This document shows, piece by piece, positions 31,320 to 42,839 of a stretch of DNA of 64,000 nucleotides. The position numbers and the translations under genes were made by a program. The notes under the pieces were generated by a model. It did no database searches and was not told the DNA's origin. It saw nothing but the letters and a program-made list of their open reading frames with translations. The stretch covers positions 144,201,099 to 144,265,098 of the forward strand of contig OX336389.2 in NCBI GenBank assembly GCA_946902985.2, written 5' to 3'. Position 1 is the stretch's first letter; every line of letters starts with the position of its first letter. Origin of the DNA: Meconema thalassinum (taxonomy: Eukaryota > Arthropoda > Insecta > Orthoptera > Tettigoniidae).

Positions 31320-31860
31320 TCGGCTGCTAAAGCCTGTCGCACTTTCCTGGGGGAATAATTAAATGAATAAGCGATGAAATGAAATGAAATTGGAAAGTAT
31401 TGCTCGACTGAGCGATCAGGGAATGGAATGAATGAACCTCCCCATTTAGCGATGATGGTACGAAACCATGTAGGCTGCTAAAACCTGTTGCACTCTCTTG
31501 GAGCAATGATTAAATTAATAACAAATTAAATGAAATAAGTGTAAAGTGTTGGTTGACCAACTTGGTTAGGGAAGGGAATGAATGAATGAAGTCCTCATTT
31601 AGCAGCGAGGATATGAAACGGTGTTGACTGCTAAAGCCTGTCGCACATTCCTGGCCCAATGATTACATGAATGGCAGCTGAAATGAAATGATAGTGTAAA
31701 GTATTGCTTGATTGATCGGGTCAGGGAATGGAATGAGTAAAGTCTCCATTAAACAGTGAGGATATGAAACGGTGCCGGCTACTAAAGCCTGTCGCACTTC
31801 CCTAGGATAATTATTAAAAGAATGACAAATGAAATAAAATGATTGTGGAGAGTGTTGCTA
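31320..31860. repeat. 145-bp tandem repeat, about 4 copies
   Basis: Each unit begins 'gctgctaaagcctgtcgcac' and contains 'aatgaaatga' and 'agggaatggaatga'. Units start near 31,322, 31,470, 31,629 and 31,776. Reversed relatives are at 61,060-61,400 and 63,650-63,790. Confidence 0.75.
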
Positions 31861-32527
31861 GAATGAAATAGTAACAGGGAAAACCGGAGTAGCTAGAGAT
31901 TGGAAGAGAACAAGAGTTAACCAAGAGTGGTCGACAGAAAAGAAGACGGAGTGGAGCCCGGCACAAGCAAGTGGAAGCATTGCTGAACACAGCTGGAGCC
32001 CTGTGGTCGCTAACCCCCGTTCCACTAGATCTACGTCCCTGGGGAGAAGCATGAAACACTACTGCTTGCTGGCAGGCATGGAGTGTAACCTCGGGATAAT
32101 GAAAACTGCAACTCTTGCATGATGCCAGTGTTAAATTACACATTCTCTAAACACGATTCCTGTCAGATAACAAGCAAGAAGATAGTATGTATCACTGTAT
32201 GAATTATTGAATATTAAAAGGAAATCGACTGTGAATCTATTGAAAAGAAATCGTCTAGGCATTTGCCTGGTGGTGAAAATGGAAAGTCCCGAAAACCCAT
32301 TTTCAGAATGACTCAGGTGTGATTCACACTCACACTTCCTCAATGTCAGCGAGGCATGAGGTAGCATGTTAGCACTCTCGATCACTGCAGCTGGTAATGT
32401 TGATTTTACCCTCTCTAAGATTAGCTTTTCCATGAACTAAGAATGGAATCCTGCCTATACCGCCATTAAAGTAGGGAGAGATGACCTGATAGTTTTACTG
32501 TTTTAAGAGAAAAGAATCCACCCTCAA
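31861..32527. other. Unassigned stretch
   Basis: No supported gene. The end near 32,400-32,490 resembles the 3' body of a SINE family also seen near 37,930 and 60,180. Confidence 0.3.
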
Positions 32528-32640
32528 GTTACCTTTGTAGCGTAGTGGTTAGCATGATTAGCTGCCACCCCAGAGATCCTGGGTTTGATTCCCAGCTCTG
32601 TCATGAAATTTGAAAAGTGATATGAGGATTGAAACAGGAT
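32528..32640 (+). repeat. tRNA-derived SINE, second type
   Basis: The tRNA-like head 'gtagcgtagtggttagcatg' and box B 'gggtttgattcccagctctg' are followed by 'tgaaatttgaaaagtgatat'. Minus-strand relatives lie at 60,535-60,628 and 63,375-63,455. Confidence 0.7.
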
Positions 32641-32699
32641 CTACTTAGCCTTGGGTTGACTCAAATGTGTACAGGGGGATTTGATTTTTACTTCAGCCA

Positions 32700-33255
32700 T
32701 TCTTGAAGTGGTTTTCAGTGGGTGCAATAGTGGGTGCATAAGTGGATGCAAAATTAGGTGCAATAGTGGGTGAAAAAGTGGGTGCAAACGTGGGTGCAAA
32801 GGTAGGTACAAAAGTGGGAGCAAATGTGGGTGCAAAAGAGAGTGAAAAGGTAGATGCAAATTAGGGTGGAAAAGAGGGTGTAAATGTGGGTGCTGTTTAT
32901 AGTAGGCACAATTTTTACTAGAATGTGATTTGAGTTAATGTAATTTCTAAACCCAAGAAGTGATTAGTTGGTTGGTTCTGATCTATGCACGCGTAAACAT
33001 GTCACATACACTGGTGATGGATACACAAGGCTCTAAGGTCGATGTATTTGATTGAGTGAGATCCATAGTTAGAATAGATATCCTTAATCTTAGAACATGA
33101 TTAAAGTAGTATTTCATTTTACATAGTGCTAACCAATGTCTACGGTTAGTAAAGTTCACTCGATAATATAAATAATAGTTTAAAGTGGGTGCAAAGTTAG
33201 GTGCAAAAGTGGATGCAAAGGTAGGAGCAAAAGTGTATGCAAAAGTGGGTGCAGT
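32700..33255. repeat. GTGGGTGCAAAA minisatellite in two blocks
   Basis: A 12-bp unit (gtgggtgcaaaa and variants) repeats about 16 times at 32,715-32,895 and six times at 33,186-33,255. The blocks are separated by unique-looking sequence. The array at 41,140-41,450 is the same unit on the other strand. Confidence 0.85.
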
Positions 33256-33834
33256 GTATAGTAGGCACCATTTTTACTAGAATGTGATTTGAGTAAATGT
33301 AATTTCTAAACCCAAGCAGCGAGTAGTCGATTGGTTTTGATCTATGCACACGTAAACATGTCACATACACTGGTGATGGATACTCAAGTCTTTAAGGTCA
33401 ATGTATTTGATTGAGTGAGAACCATAGTTAGAAAGAATACCCTTAATCTTAGAACATGATTAAAGTGGTATTTAATTTTACATAGTGCTAACCAATGTCT
33501 ACGGTACACTAGCTAAGGAATTATTCATAGTCATTGAATATAAACCCTTTTAAAAATATATACCTACCTTGATACTCCTTTTGTAGTCCCAGCACTCTGC
33601 TTGATGATTGTTTGAGAGGTGGGAGAGACATTCAGTTGGGAAATTATGATATAGCTTATCATAACTGTGATGCATTATTAAGACGTGTTGTTTATTATTA
33701 GTGGAATGAATGGTAAATGGCTTTTATCTACCCATAAAATTTAGGATTAAAACAACAATCAAAATGTATACCATCACTGCTATGATTTCAAAAAATAGAA
33801 AACAAGCATTTTTTTTGTTTATTCAAAACGTACC

Positions 33835-34095
33835 ATATATCGATGATTGTTCTTACCTTCATAAAATAAATATACAGGTGGACTACTTGTATTGATATCT
33901 TGAAAAACATCATCAGGCACGTTATCAAAACGTGAAGGGAGAAATGTTTCAAACTCTTTCCAAATGCAAAGAGCGCGGTTTTCAAATTTAGTGTTTTTTT
34001 ATTCTATGTATGCGAATAGGTGTATGCATAGGCAAGTTGCTCATCTTCTTGAGTTCAAGACCACAGGCTTCACCGATAGCATTCAAACCTTCCAT
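33835..34095 (-). pseudogene. Decayed homologue of the small Maverick protein at 8838-9116
   Basis: From the ATG at 34095 the translation (MEGLNAIGEACGLELKKMSN) parallels MDALNAIGPDCGFARKKMSE of element A. It later shows RALCIWKEFETFLPSRFDNV and VYLFYEGK. A frame change lies near 34,000. This ties the direct repeat to Maverick ancestry. Confidence 0.75.
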
Positions 34096-34149
34096 GGTAG
34101 TCTATAAGCAAAGGAGAATAACTATGACACTCTAGTCTCAACATTGTTA

Positions 34150-35680
34150 CAACAAGATGAACATGGACATTGGATAAATCTGTAATCAAATTACAAACAG
34201 TCAAGTTGTTGTAACACGGATTTCCAAAATCGTATTGTCAGTGGCATCTAGTAATGAACATGAACACTGGATAGAATGTTAATCAAATCACAAATGGTCA
34301 AGTTGTTTTAACATAAATTTGCAAATTTGTATTGATAATGGCATCAAGCAGTCTACATGAACACTGGTTAGAGCGTTAATCAAATCAAAAATGGCCAAGT
34401 CATTTTAACACGGATTTGCAAACTTTTATTGTCAGTTGCATCTAGTAATCAACTTGGACACTGGATAGAGCATTAATCAAATCACAAATGGTCAAGTCGT
34501 TTTAACATAGATTCGCAAAATAGTATTGTCAATGGTATCTAGTTGTGAACATGGACATTGGATAAAGCATTAATCAAATTACAAACGATCAGTTGTTTTA
34601 ACACTGATTTTCAAACTCGTATTGTCAGTGGCATCTAGTAATGAACATGAACACTGGATAGAGTGTTAATCAAATCACAAATGGATAGAGTGTTAATCAA
34701 ATCACAAATGGTTAAGTCAATTTAACACTGATTTGCAAACTTTTATTGTCAGTGGCATCTAGTAGTCCACATGGACACTGGATACAGCGTTAATCAAATC
34801 ACAAATGGTCAAGTCGTTTTAACATGGATTAACCAAATAGTATTGTCAATGGTATCAAGTTGACAACATGAACATTGGTTAAGCATTAATCAAATAACAA
34901 ACGATCAAGTTGTTTAAACACGGATTTTCAAACTCGTATTGTAAGTGGCATCTAGTTGTCAACATGGACACTGGATACAGCGTTAATCAAATTACATATG
35001 GTCAAGTCATTTTAACACACATTCTCAAAATAGTATTGTCAATGACATCTAGTAGTGAACTTTGGCACTTGATAGAGCGTTTATCAAATCCAAATTGTCA
35101 AGTCGTTTTAACACATACTTGCAAAATATTATTTTCAATGACATCTAGTAGTGAACATTGGCAGTTAATAGAGCGTTAGTATTGTCAGTGCCATCTAGTA
35201 GTGAACATTGGCACTTGATAGAGCATTAATCAAATCACAAATGGTCAAGTTTTTTCAACACGGATTCGAAAATAGTATTGTCAGTGCCAACTAGTAGTCA
35301 ACATGGGCACTTGATAGAGCGTTAATCAAATCACAAATGGTCAAGTTGTTTCAACACGGATTCGCAAATTAGTATTGTCAATGACATCTAGTAGTAAACA
35401 TTGGCACTTGTTAGAGAGTTAATCAAATCACAAGTGGTCAAGTCGTTTTAACACAGATTTGCAAAATAGTACTGTCAATAACATCTAGTAGTGAACAGTG
35501 GCTCTTGATAGAACTTTAGAATTGTCAGTGCCATCTAGTAGTGAACATTGGCACTGGATAGAGCGTTAATCAAATCACAAATGGTCAAGTATTTTAAACA
35601 CGGATTCGCAAAATAGTATTGTCAGTGCCATCTAGTAGTGAACATTGACACTTGATAGAGCTTTCATCAAATCTTACCTA
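34150..35680. repeat. 99-bp satellite array A, about 15 copies
   Basis: The unit contains 'attgtcagtggcatctagta', 'gtgaacatggacactggata', 'gagcgttaatcaaatcacaa' and 'atggtcaagtcgttttaaca'. Similar phrases occur singly in the terminal arms of element B (46,560-46,740 and its mirror), so the satellite appears to have expanded from Maverick terminal sequence. Confidence 0.85.
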
Positions 35681-35778
35681 CATGTTTAGTTATTAAAAGG
35701 GTATTCACCTTTAATATAAAACTGCTGATGCCAATTGAATTAGGTATAACCAGTAAACCAACTATTTGTAAATAAATA

Positions 35779-35812
<34 letters not shown>

Positions 35813-36111
35813 CCCATTCATATCAATCCGTCACTTACACATTGAGTTTAATCTATTAAATACATACCTCTCAAATAGTTTTCTTTTTCCAAGTAGCGCC
35901 ACTGCTTTTTCTCGATTAACTTGTATATAAATGATAGCACTGCAGCACTCATCACCAGGCATGTAACTAATGAGGGGCAATGATAGGTATGACCTTACTT
36001 TTATATTGTTCAATATTGCCAGCTTGCAAAAAATTTTCTACCCATGATTGAGCGAAATAGAATAAATCACTGAACATTGAGATTCGCGAAACTTCAAGAT
36101 TTAAAATTAAT

Positions 36112-37372
36112 ATAATAGTACATTATGCAACGTGCCTATAATGGCTATAATTAAGACACTAATATTTTTATAAAATGAGCGTAAGCGAGTTTTATAATTT
36201 CCATAAGAGTGGCTTAATTACCATTATAGGCGAGTTGCATACGACTGTTTATGTTCGACGATAATTATAAATTTATTATATGTTTTAACATAAATATTCA
36301 TAAATATCTGTCCAGTCACTAGAATGTTGTGATAAGGTGCTGCGGTGAGTAGTATATCTCTGTTTTCCCAGCTCTCTGGACAACCGACGCTTGCGCTCTG
36401 TGTTCTTCAATGCCATATGTTCAGATTGAGTATTCAGTTAAACTGTTACCGAAGTCGTTTCAATACAACGCGCTGTGTACAAATTGGATTTGAGGATATT
36501 AAGATACAGTGCTATTTCTTGTCTCATATTCACAAGTTTATTTACGCGAACATATGGACGGTGCACTTTCGGTAATTTATATAGACATGTTGGATTTTGA
36601 GCGCATGCGCGAAGGTATCCTTATCTAATTGGTCACATAACTGTTTCTTGAGTTCTGATTGGTGGGAGAAGCTGTTTCGTAATGAAAAATAGTGTTATAA
36701 TGAGCCTCATTATGATACAGTTTTCTGACATATAATAGTTAGGGTTGAACATAATAGTACATTACGCAACGAGCCTATAATGGCTATAATTAAGACACGA
36801 GTATGTTTTCCATACGAGTGTCTTAATTACCATTATAGGCGAGTTGCATGCGACTGTTTATGTTCGACGATAATTATAAATTTATTACACGTTTTAACAT
36901 AAATATTCATAAATATCTCTTCAGTAACTAGAATTTTGTGATCGGGTGGTGCGCTAGGTAGCATATCTCCGTGTTCCAAGCTCTCTGGACGACCGACGCA
37001 TGCGCTCTGTGTGCTGCAATGCCAGATGTGTATATCGTGAACCAGTATTCAGCAAAACTGTCACCGTAGTCGTTTGAAATCAACGCGCTGAGTAAAAATT
37101 GGATTTAGGTATATTAAGGTTCAGTGCTATTTCTTGTCTCATATTCACCAGTTTATTTACGCGAACATATGGACGGTGCACTTTCGGTAATTTATATAGA
37201 CTGTTGGATTTTGAGAGCATGCGCGAGGGTATCCTTATCTAATTGGTCAAAGAAATGTTTCTCGGGCTGTGATTGGTGGGAGAAACTGTTTCATAATGAA
37301 TAATAGTGTTATAATGACCATCATTATGATACAGTTTTCAGACACATAATAGTCAGGGTCGAACATAAACAT
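36112..37372. mobile_element. Foldback element, two tandem units of about 630 bp
   Basis: Each unit begins with 'tagtacatta' and an inverted pair, 'gcctataatggctataatta' with its complement 'taattaccattataggc', flanking a short loop. It continues through 'gttcgacgataattataaat' and ends 'agggttgaacataa' or similar. Units start near 36,112 and 36,750. The homologous place in copy 2, near 44,600, has no insert, which defines the boundaries. No coding capacity is seen. Confidence 0.7.
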
Positions 37373-37929
37373 TTTTAAATTACCAGACATTCATATACTT
37401 TCCACATGTTAAACGGAAATGTCATACACAATAAGTTTTCAGTTTACGCTCATCAGTAATACCTGCTTATTTCAAACAGGATCGCTGATATAGCAAGACA
37501 ACATCCTGCTTCAATATCTCGGGGATCCCAGCTGAGTCTGGCATTGCTTCCACTTACTTGTGCAGGGCTCCCCTATGTTTTCATTCATGTCGACCTCACT
37601 CGGTCAACTCTTGTTCTCTTTACACTGCCAATAGTATTAGTGTATCCGAGGCCTAGGGAGTCTTTCACTTTCCAGCCTTAATCGCCCCTCGTCTGATCTT
37701 TGCTGATACCCTGCTAGGGGGTCAACTTTCTTTTTCTTTTCATATTATCTTTTGCCTTTTGCTCATGCATCTCAAAGAGGCATGGTGTATGTAGTCCACT
37801 ACTTTTAATGGACATTGAATATGGTTACACCCTCAAAAGCTCTCGACTAGTGCGTTTAAAAGTTGACAACCGCCTAAGAAATTCCTTTGAGGCTGATTCA
37901 TAGCTTTGCTCGCTTTGCTATAATTTAAT

Positions 37930-38330
37930 CCTCCAGGATTAGCTTTTCCCATGAACAAAGCAAGGGATTCCACCTCTACCGCCACTGAGGGCAGTGACCT
38001 GCAGCTTGAGAGTATGGGTCGGGGTTACAACTGGGGTGTGTGATCGCCACAACGCTCAAGAGGTCTCACCTGCAATGCGTACAGGAGCCTCATAAAGGGA
38101 TAGAAAGAGTGGGAGGATTGAGCAATGAAGTGGGAAGGAGGCAGCTGTGGCCTAACGGTAAATATAACCCCAGGATTTTGCCCAAAGAGAAAGTGAGAAA
38201 TCACAGAAAACCACACCAAGAATGGCTAAAGTGGAAATCGAACCCCCTCTACTCACTTGGGCCTGGGCCGAACCTGAGTATACCCCGTTCCGGTCCTCGT
38301 AAGTAGGGGGGCAGTAAGAGTTCTAACGCA
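37930..38330. repeat. SINE-like interspersed body
   Basis: The sequence 'ccatgaacaaagcaagggat', 'gccactgagggcagtgacct' and 'atcgaaccccctctactcac' matches 60,180-60,530 at moderate identity. It contains a tRNA-box-like 'gaaatcgaacccc' on the complementary strand and is probably a composite SINE. Confidence 0.5.
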
Positions 38331-39840
38331 CCCCGTCAGCAGTTTTTGAATTTGGCGCACACTAAATCCAAGACGGCGGCGATGACGTCACAAGACGGCG
38401 GCCACGATGGCGGTTAACCAAAATGGCGGCTAATCAAATTGGCGTCTAACCAAAATGGCGTCTAACCAAAATGGCGGCCATGGCTTAACTAGCCTAGCTT
38501 AACCTAACCTCACCAACGAGGTGCGATTGAAAAGTTCCAAAATATTGACCCATAGCCTACTTTCCCGGTGACGTCACAACCAGGGTTGATCAAAGAGTTC
38601 CAAAAATGTTGAACCTTAGCCTACTTTCCTGGTGACTTTGCAACTAGGTGTGATCAAAAATTCCAGAATGTTCACTCATAGCCTACTTTTCTGGTGACGT
38701 CACATACTAACCCGCCAACCATTCAGGGGCAAAGCCGATATCCCCCGAACGCATGGTCGGATTTTGACGAATGAGGTGTCGTTGAAATCGGGCTGACAAC
38801 CTCTTTCCAAAATTCCAATATGTTGACTCACAGCCTACTTTCCTCGTGACGTCACATACCAACCCGCCATACATTCAGGAACAAAGCCGATAACCCCCGA
38901 ACACATGGTCGGATTTTGACGAATGAGCGGTCGTTGGAATCGGGCTGTCACCCCCCTTCCAAAATTCAAAAATGTTGACTCATAGCCTATTTTCCTGGTG
39001 ACGTCACATAATAACATGGCAAAGTCGATATCCCCCGAACGCATGGTCGGATCTTGACGAATGAGGTGTCGTTGAAATCGGGCTACAGCCAATTTCAAAT
39101 ATTCCAAAATGATGACCCATAGCCTACTTTCCTGGTGACGTCATATACTAACCCGCCATAGATTCATGAACATAGCTGATATCTCCCGAATGTATGGTCG
39201 AATTTTGACGAATTAGGTGTCGTTCAACTTCGGCTGACGCCCCCTTTAAAAATTCCAAAATATTGACCCATAGACTACTTTCCCGGTGACGTCACTGCGA
39301 GGGGTGATCAAAGAATTCCAAATATGTTGACCCATAGCCTACTTTCCTGTTGACATCGCAACGAGATGTGATCATCAATTCCAAAATGTTGCCTCATAGC
39401 CTACTTTCCTGCTGACGTCACATACTAACCCGCCATACATTCAGGGGCAAAGCCGATATCCCCCGAACGCATGGTCGAATTTTGACGAATGAGGTGTCGT
39501 TGAAATCGGGCTGACACGCCATTTCCAAAACTCCATAATGTTGACTCATAGCCTACTTTCCTGGTGACTTCACATACTAACTTGGCAAAGTCGATATCCC
39601 CCGAACGCATGGCCGGATGTTGACGAATAAGGTGTCGTGGAAATCGGGCTGTCACCCCATTTCCTAAATTCCAAACTGTTAACCCATAGCCTACTTTCCT
39701 GGCGACGTCACATACTAAACCTCCATATATTCATGGGCAAAACCGATATCCCCCGAACGCATGGTCGGATATTGACGAATGAGATGTCGTTGAACTCGGG
39801 TTGACACTCCCTTTCCAATGGCCAACCTATTTCCACCCCC
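38331..39840. repeat. Mixed 62/153-bp satellite with TGACGTCA in most units
   Basis: The anchor 'agcctactttcc' recurs near 38,556, 38,621, 38,680, 38,834, 39,123, 39,337, 39,400, 39,554 and 39,690. Long units add 'gccgatatcccccgaacgca' and 'gacgaatgaggtgtcgttg'. The palindrome TGACGTCA follows the anchor in many units. The array is preceded by 'gatggcggttaaccaaaatg'-type short repeats (38,370-38,480). Confidence 0.85.
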
Positions 39841-39879
39841 TTTCCAATGGACAACTTTGCTTTCCAATGCATTCATCGC

Positions 39880-40190
39880 TATTTGATACATCATCGATTG
39901 TACAGTAATGGTTGAAAAACAATTGCAAGAATGGTTGTCGAGCCACAGGACATGGTATTGACCAAGACAATTGCCATGTTTGCATTAGTCGATATTTGAA
40001 TGAACCGTAAATCACAGAGGCTTATGCAATGGTTTGTAGCAGTCAATCGAACTCGATATACTTTAAGCCAAAGCCTACCGCGCTAACCAGTTAGCTATGG
40101 GATATAAAACAGTGTCGGCTGCTGAATCCTATTGCACTTTACTGGTTGAATGAAAAGTTAGTGGAAAGTGTTGCTTGACTGAGCGAAAAC
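39880..40190 (-). repeat. tRNA-derived SINE
   Basis: The minus strand shows the same box A/box B arrangement as the SINE at 31,020-31,312, including 'taactggttagcgcg'. It is embedded in the same flanking repeat phrases. Confidence 0.6.
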
Positions 40191-40199
40191 AATTGCGAG

Positions 40200-41035
40200 A
40201 ATGACCACCAAGTTACAGTAAACGTATAACCCAACACAAAAGCCTATATATAAGCCAACACAAAAGCCAATACAGAAACCAATACAATAGCCAACACAAA
40301 AGCCAACGAAAAAGCCAACACAAAAGCCAATACATAAGCCAACACATGGGGTTAGGTTAGGTTAAGATATGTAACATTAGGTTAGGTGAACTAAGTGTGA
40401 CGTTATAGGCAGTCTTAAAGCAAGTCTAAACGTGTAAGCCAACACAAAACCCAATATATAAACCAACGAAAAAGGCCAATACATAAGGCAATACAAAAGC
40501 CAACACAAAAAGCCAATACAAAAAGCCAATACATAAGCCAATAGAAAACCCAACACATGGGGTTATGTTAGGTTATGATATGTTCCATTAGGTTAGGTGA
40601 ACTAAGTGGGACGTTATAGCCAGTCTTAAAGCAAGTGTACGCGTATAAGCCAATACTAAAGCCAATATATATGCCAGCACAAAAGCCATCACATAAGTCA
40701 ATACAAAAGCCAACACAAAAGCCAAAGCACAAGCCAATACATAAGCAAATACAAGAGCCAACACATGGGGTTGGGTTAGGTTTGGCATTGATATGTTACA
40801 TTAGGTTAGGTGAACTAAGTGTGTCGTTATAGCCAGTCTTAAAGCAAGTATAAATGTATAAGCCAACACAAAACCAATATATAAGCCATCACAAGAGCTA
40901 ATACATCAGCCAATACAAAAGCCAACACAACAGCCAATACAATAGCTAATACATAAGCCAATACAAAAGCCAACCCATGGGGTTAGGTTAGGTGAGCTAT
41001 GTGTAATGCCATAGCCAGTCGTAAATCCTGTCTAA
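40200..41035. repeat. Higher-order array of AAGCCAACACAA-type units
   Basis: An 11-12 bp unit (aagccaacacaa/aagccaatacaa) repeats in blocks of 8-12. Blocks are separated by a conserved segment, 'ggggttaggttaggtt' to 'agtcttaaagcaagtct'. About four higher-order units of 210-220 bp are visible. The separator resembles the 90-bp tandem unit in element B's arms. Confidence 0.8.
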
Positions 41036-41139
41036 ACTTGTAGGGCATGTCACGTGACAAGGTTATGTTAGGTTATGTTAGGTGAGTTGAGCTATGACGT
41101 CATAGACGGATGGGGTAGGATGTTGGCAAATGAGGCAAA

Positions 41140-41450
41140 TGTTATGGTTTAACTTTTGCATTCAGTTTTGCATCCACTTTTTCACCCAATTTTACACCCA
41201 CGTTTGCACACACTTTGGTCCTACCTTTGCCCCCACTTTCGCACCCACATTTGCACCCACTTTTGAACCTACTTTTGAACCCGCTTTTGCACCCGCTTTG
41301 CACCCACTCTTGCACACTCTTTTGCACCCACTTTTACACCCACGTTTGCACCAACCTTTGCACCCACTTTTGCATCTACCGTTGCACCTACTTTTTCACC
41401 CACTTTTACATTCATTTTTGCACCCACTTTTGCACCTACTTTAAACTATT
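41140..41450. repeat. TTTTGCACCCAC minisatellite
   Basis: About 25 units of 12 bp, the reverse complement of the array at 32.7-33.25 kb. Together with the adjoining 'ttaaactattatt' it mirrors that locus, so the two blocks form a distant inverted pair. Confidence 0.85.
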
Positions 41451-42132
41451 ATTAAGTCACTTTATCACCAAAACCTTTGTAGTGTGAACAGGTCAGTTGG
41501 TGCTATAAAACTTACTACAACCAACAAAGGTGGGCAACGTGTACTCTATCAAGGCTACTCTTATAACTATAATCGTCAGAATGTGAATTGAATAATATTC
41601 TGGCCATGCTCAAAAGAGAGGTCAACAAAATGTCGAGGGAATCTAAAAGTAAAAATGGAAAGGTTTTAAGTGTGAGTGTTCATCAATGTAGTGCTTCAAA
41701 CAAACCATTGTTGCTGTTTACATGTATTTGATTGAGCAAGAACCATAGTGAGAATGAATACCCTTAAGTTGTATTTCATTTGCATAGTGCTAACCAATGT
41801 CTATGATATACTAGCTATGGAATTTTTCATAAAGTCATTGAATATAAACCCCGTAAAAATATACCTACCTTGATACTCCATTTGTGGTCCCAGCACTCAG
41901 CTTGTTGATTGTTTGAGAGGTGGGAGAGACATGCAGGTGTGAAATAATGCTAGAGCTTATCATAAGAGTGATGCATTATTAAGACGTGTTGGTAATTATT
42001 AGTGGAATAAATTGTAAATGACTTTTATCTACCTGTAACCTTTAGGATTAAAACAACCATAAAAATGTATATCATCACGGCTATGATTTCAGAGAAATAT
42101 AAAACAAGCATTTATGTTATTGTTTTTGTTTA

Positions 42133-42600
42133 TTATAAAAACCATGACACAATAACGTCAACTTTGTCAATAACGTTCAGACCAGTATGGGTTTGGAGAC
42201 TCTGCTTCAATCGATGGCAAATAATTCTGATCTTTTCCCTCTGTTGAGGATGTTGTTGCTTTTTTTCATCATTACACCCGTGGAATGAAGAAACAAAGTC
42301 TTTGTTCAAAGTTTTATGACCATGGTAGAGTTTTACAAGCCGACAGGTTTGACACTGTTGTACTGAAGGCATTTTGTTAATGGCCACTTCTTTATGATGC
42401 TCGTAGTTATTACCGGGTCGAAATTCGCTTAACACAGGGTCTTGAGTCCACGATGTTGGCACATGTTCCCATATTTCCTTAACTGCCTTTGCAGCCACAT
42501 AAAAATGAATGATTTAGGTAAAGCATTTAATTCTTCTTATGTAACATTGGTTCATTTCTTTTTACATATAAAAAAATTCCCAATCGCATGCTCAATAGCA
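42133..42600 (-). pseudogene. Decayed N-terminal part of a phospholipase-type Maverick gene
   Basis: On the minus strand the translation shows HAIGNFFICKKK, ALPKSFIFYVA, KAVKEIWEHVPTSWTQDPVL, CQTCRLVKLYHGHKT and DFVSSFHGC, in the order of residues 9-110 of the protein at 7474-8307. In-frame stops lie in the first 25 codons. The PLA2 domain itself is absent, and the frame ends in unrelated sequence after LKQSLQTHTG. Confidence 0.8.
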
Positions 42601-42839
42601 TTATTGTCCATTTCCAACATTGACGACACAGACATGATGCTCTCTAGACAGTGTATCACTCACTGCCACAGCAATTATCAGTAGATCAATTGATTAATCA
42701 ATGCATTTCAATTCATGACTTACACCTCTATCAACATTACCAAAAAAAAACAATTAAAAAGTTAATCATATTAAAAATAGAGCATTCATCAAATCTCACC
42801 TCAGGTTTAACATTACTGCATGGTCATGTAGTTTTTAAC

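Larger units (their letters stand above)
33401..38290. repeat. Direct repeat copy 1 (about 5-kb Maverick-derived unit)
   Basis: This stretch matches, in the same order and orientation, 41,722-45,038 followed by 59,941-60,520. Shared landmarks include 'tacctaccttgatactcc', 'gagaggtgggagagacat', the 99-bp array, the (CAAT)n tract, 'gcaatgataggtatgacc', 'cctagggagtctttcacttt' and the following SINE-like body. Copy 1 has a foldback insertion (36,112-37,372) that copy 2 lacks. Copy 2 has element B, which copy 1 lacks. Confidence 0.8.

Noticed and set aside
32641..32859. Leu/His/Pro repeat protein (also 41,130-41,487)
   Set aside because: It is the translation of the 12-bp minisatellite and not a gene.
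34150..35680. CRISPR-like array
   Set aside because: The whole 99-bp unit repeats with scattered divergence and there are no unique spacers; it is a eukaryotic satellite.
40350..40380. Insect telomeric repeat (TTAGG)n
   Set aside because: Only two or three TTAGG units occur at a time, inside a larger tandem unit.
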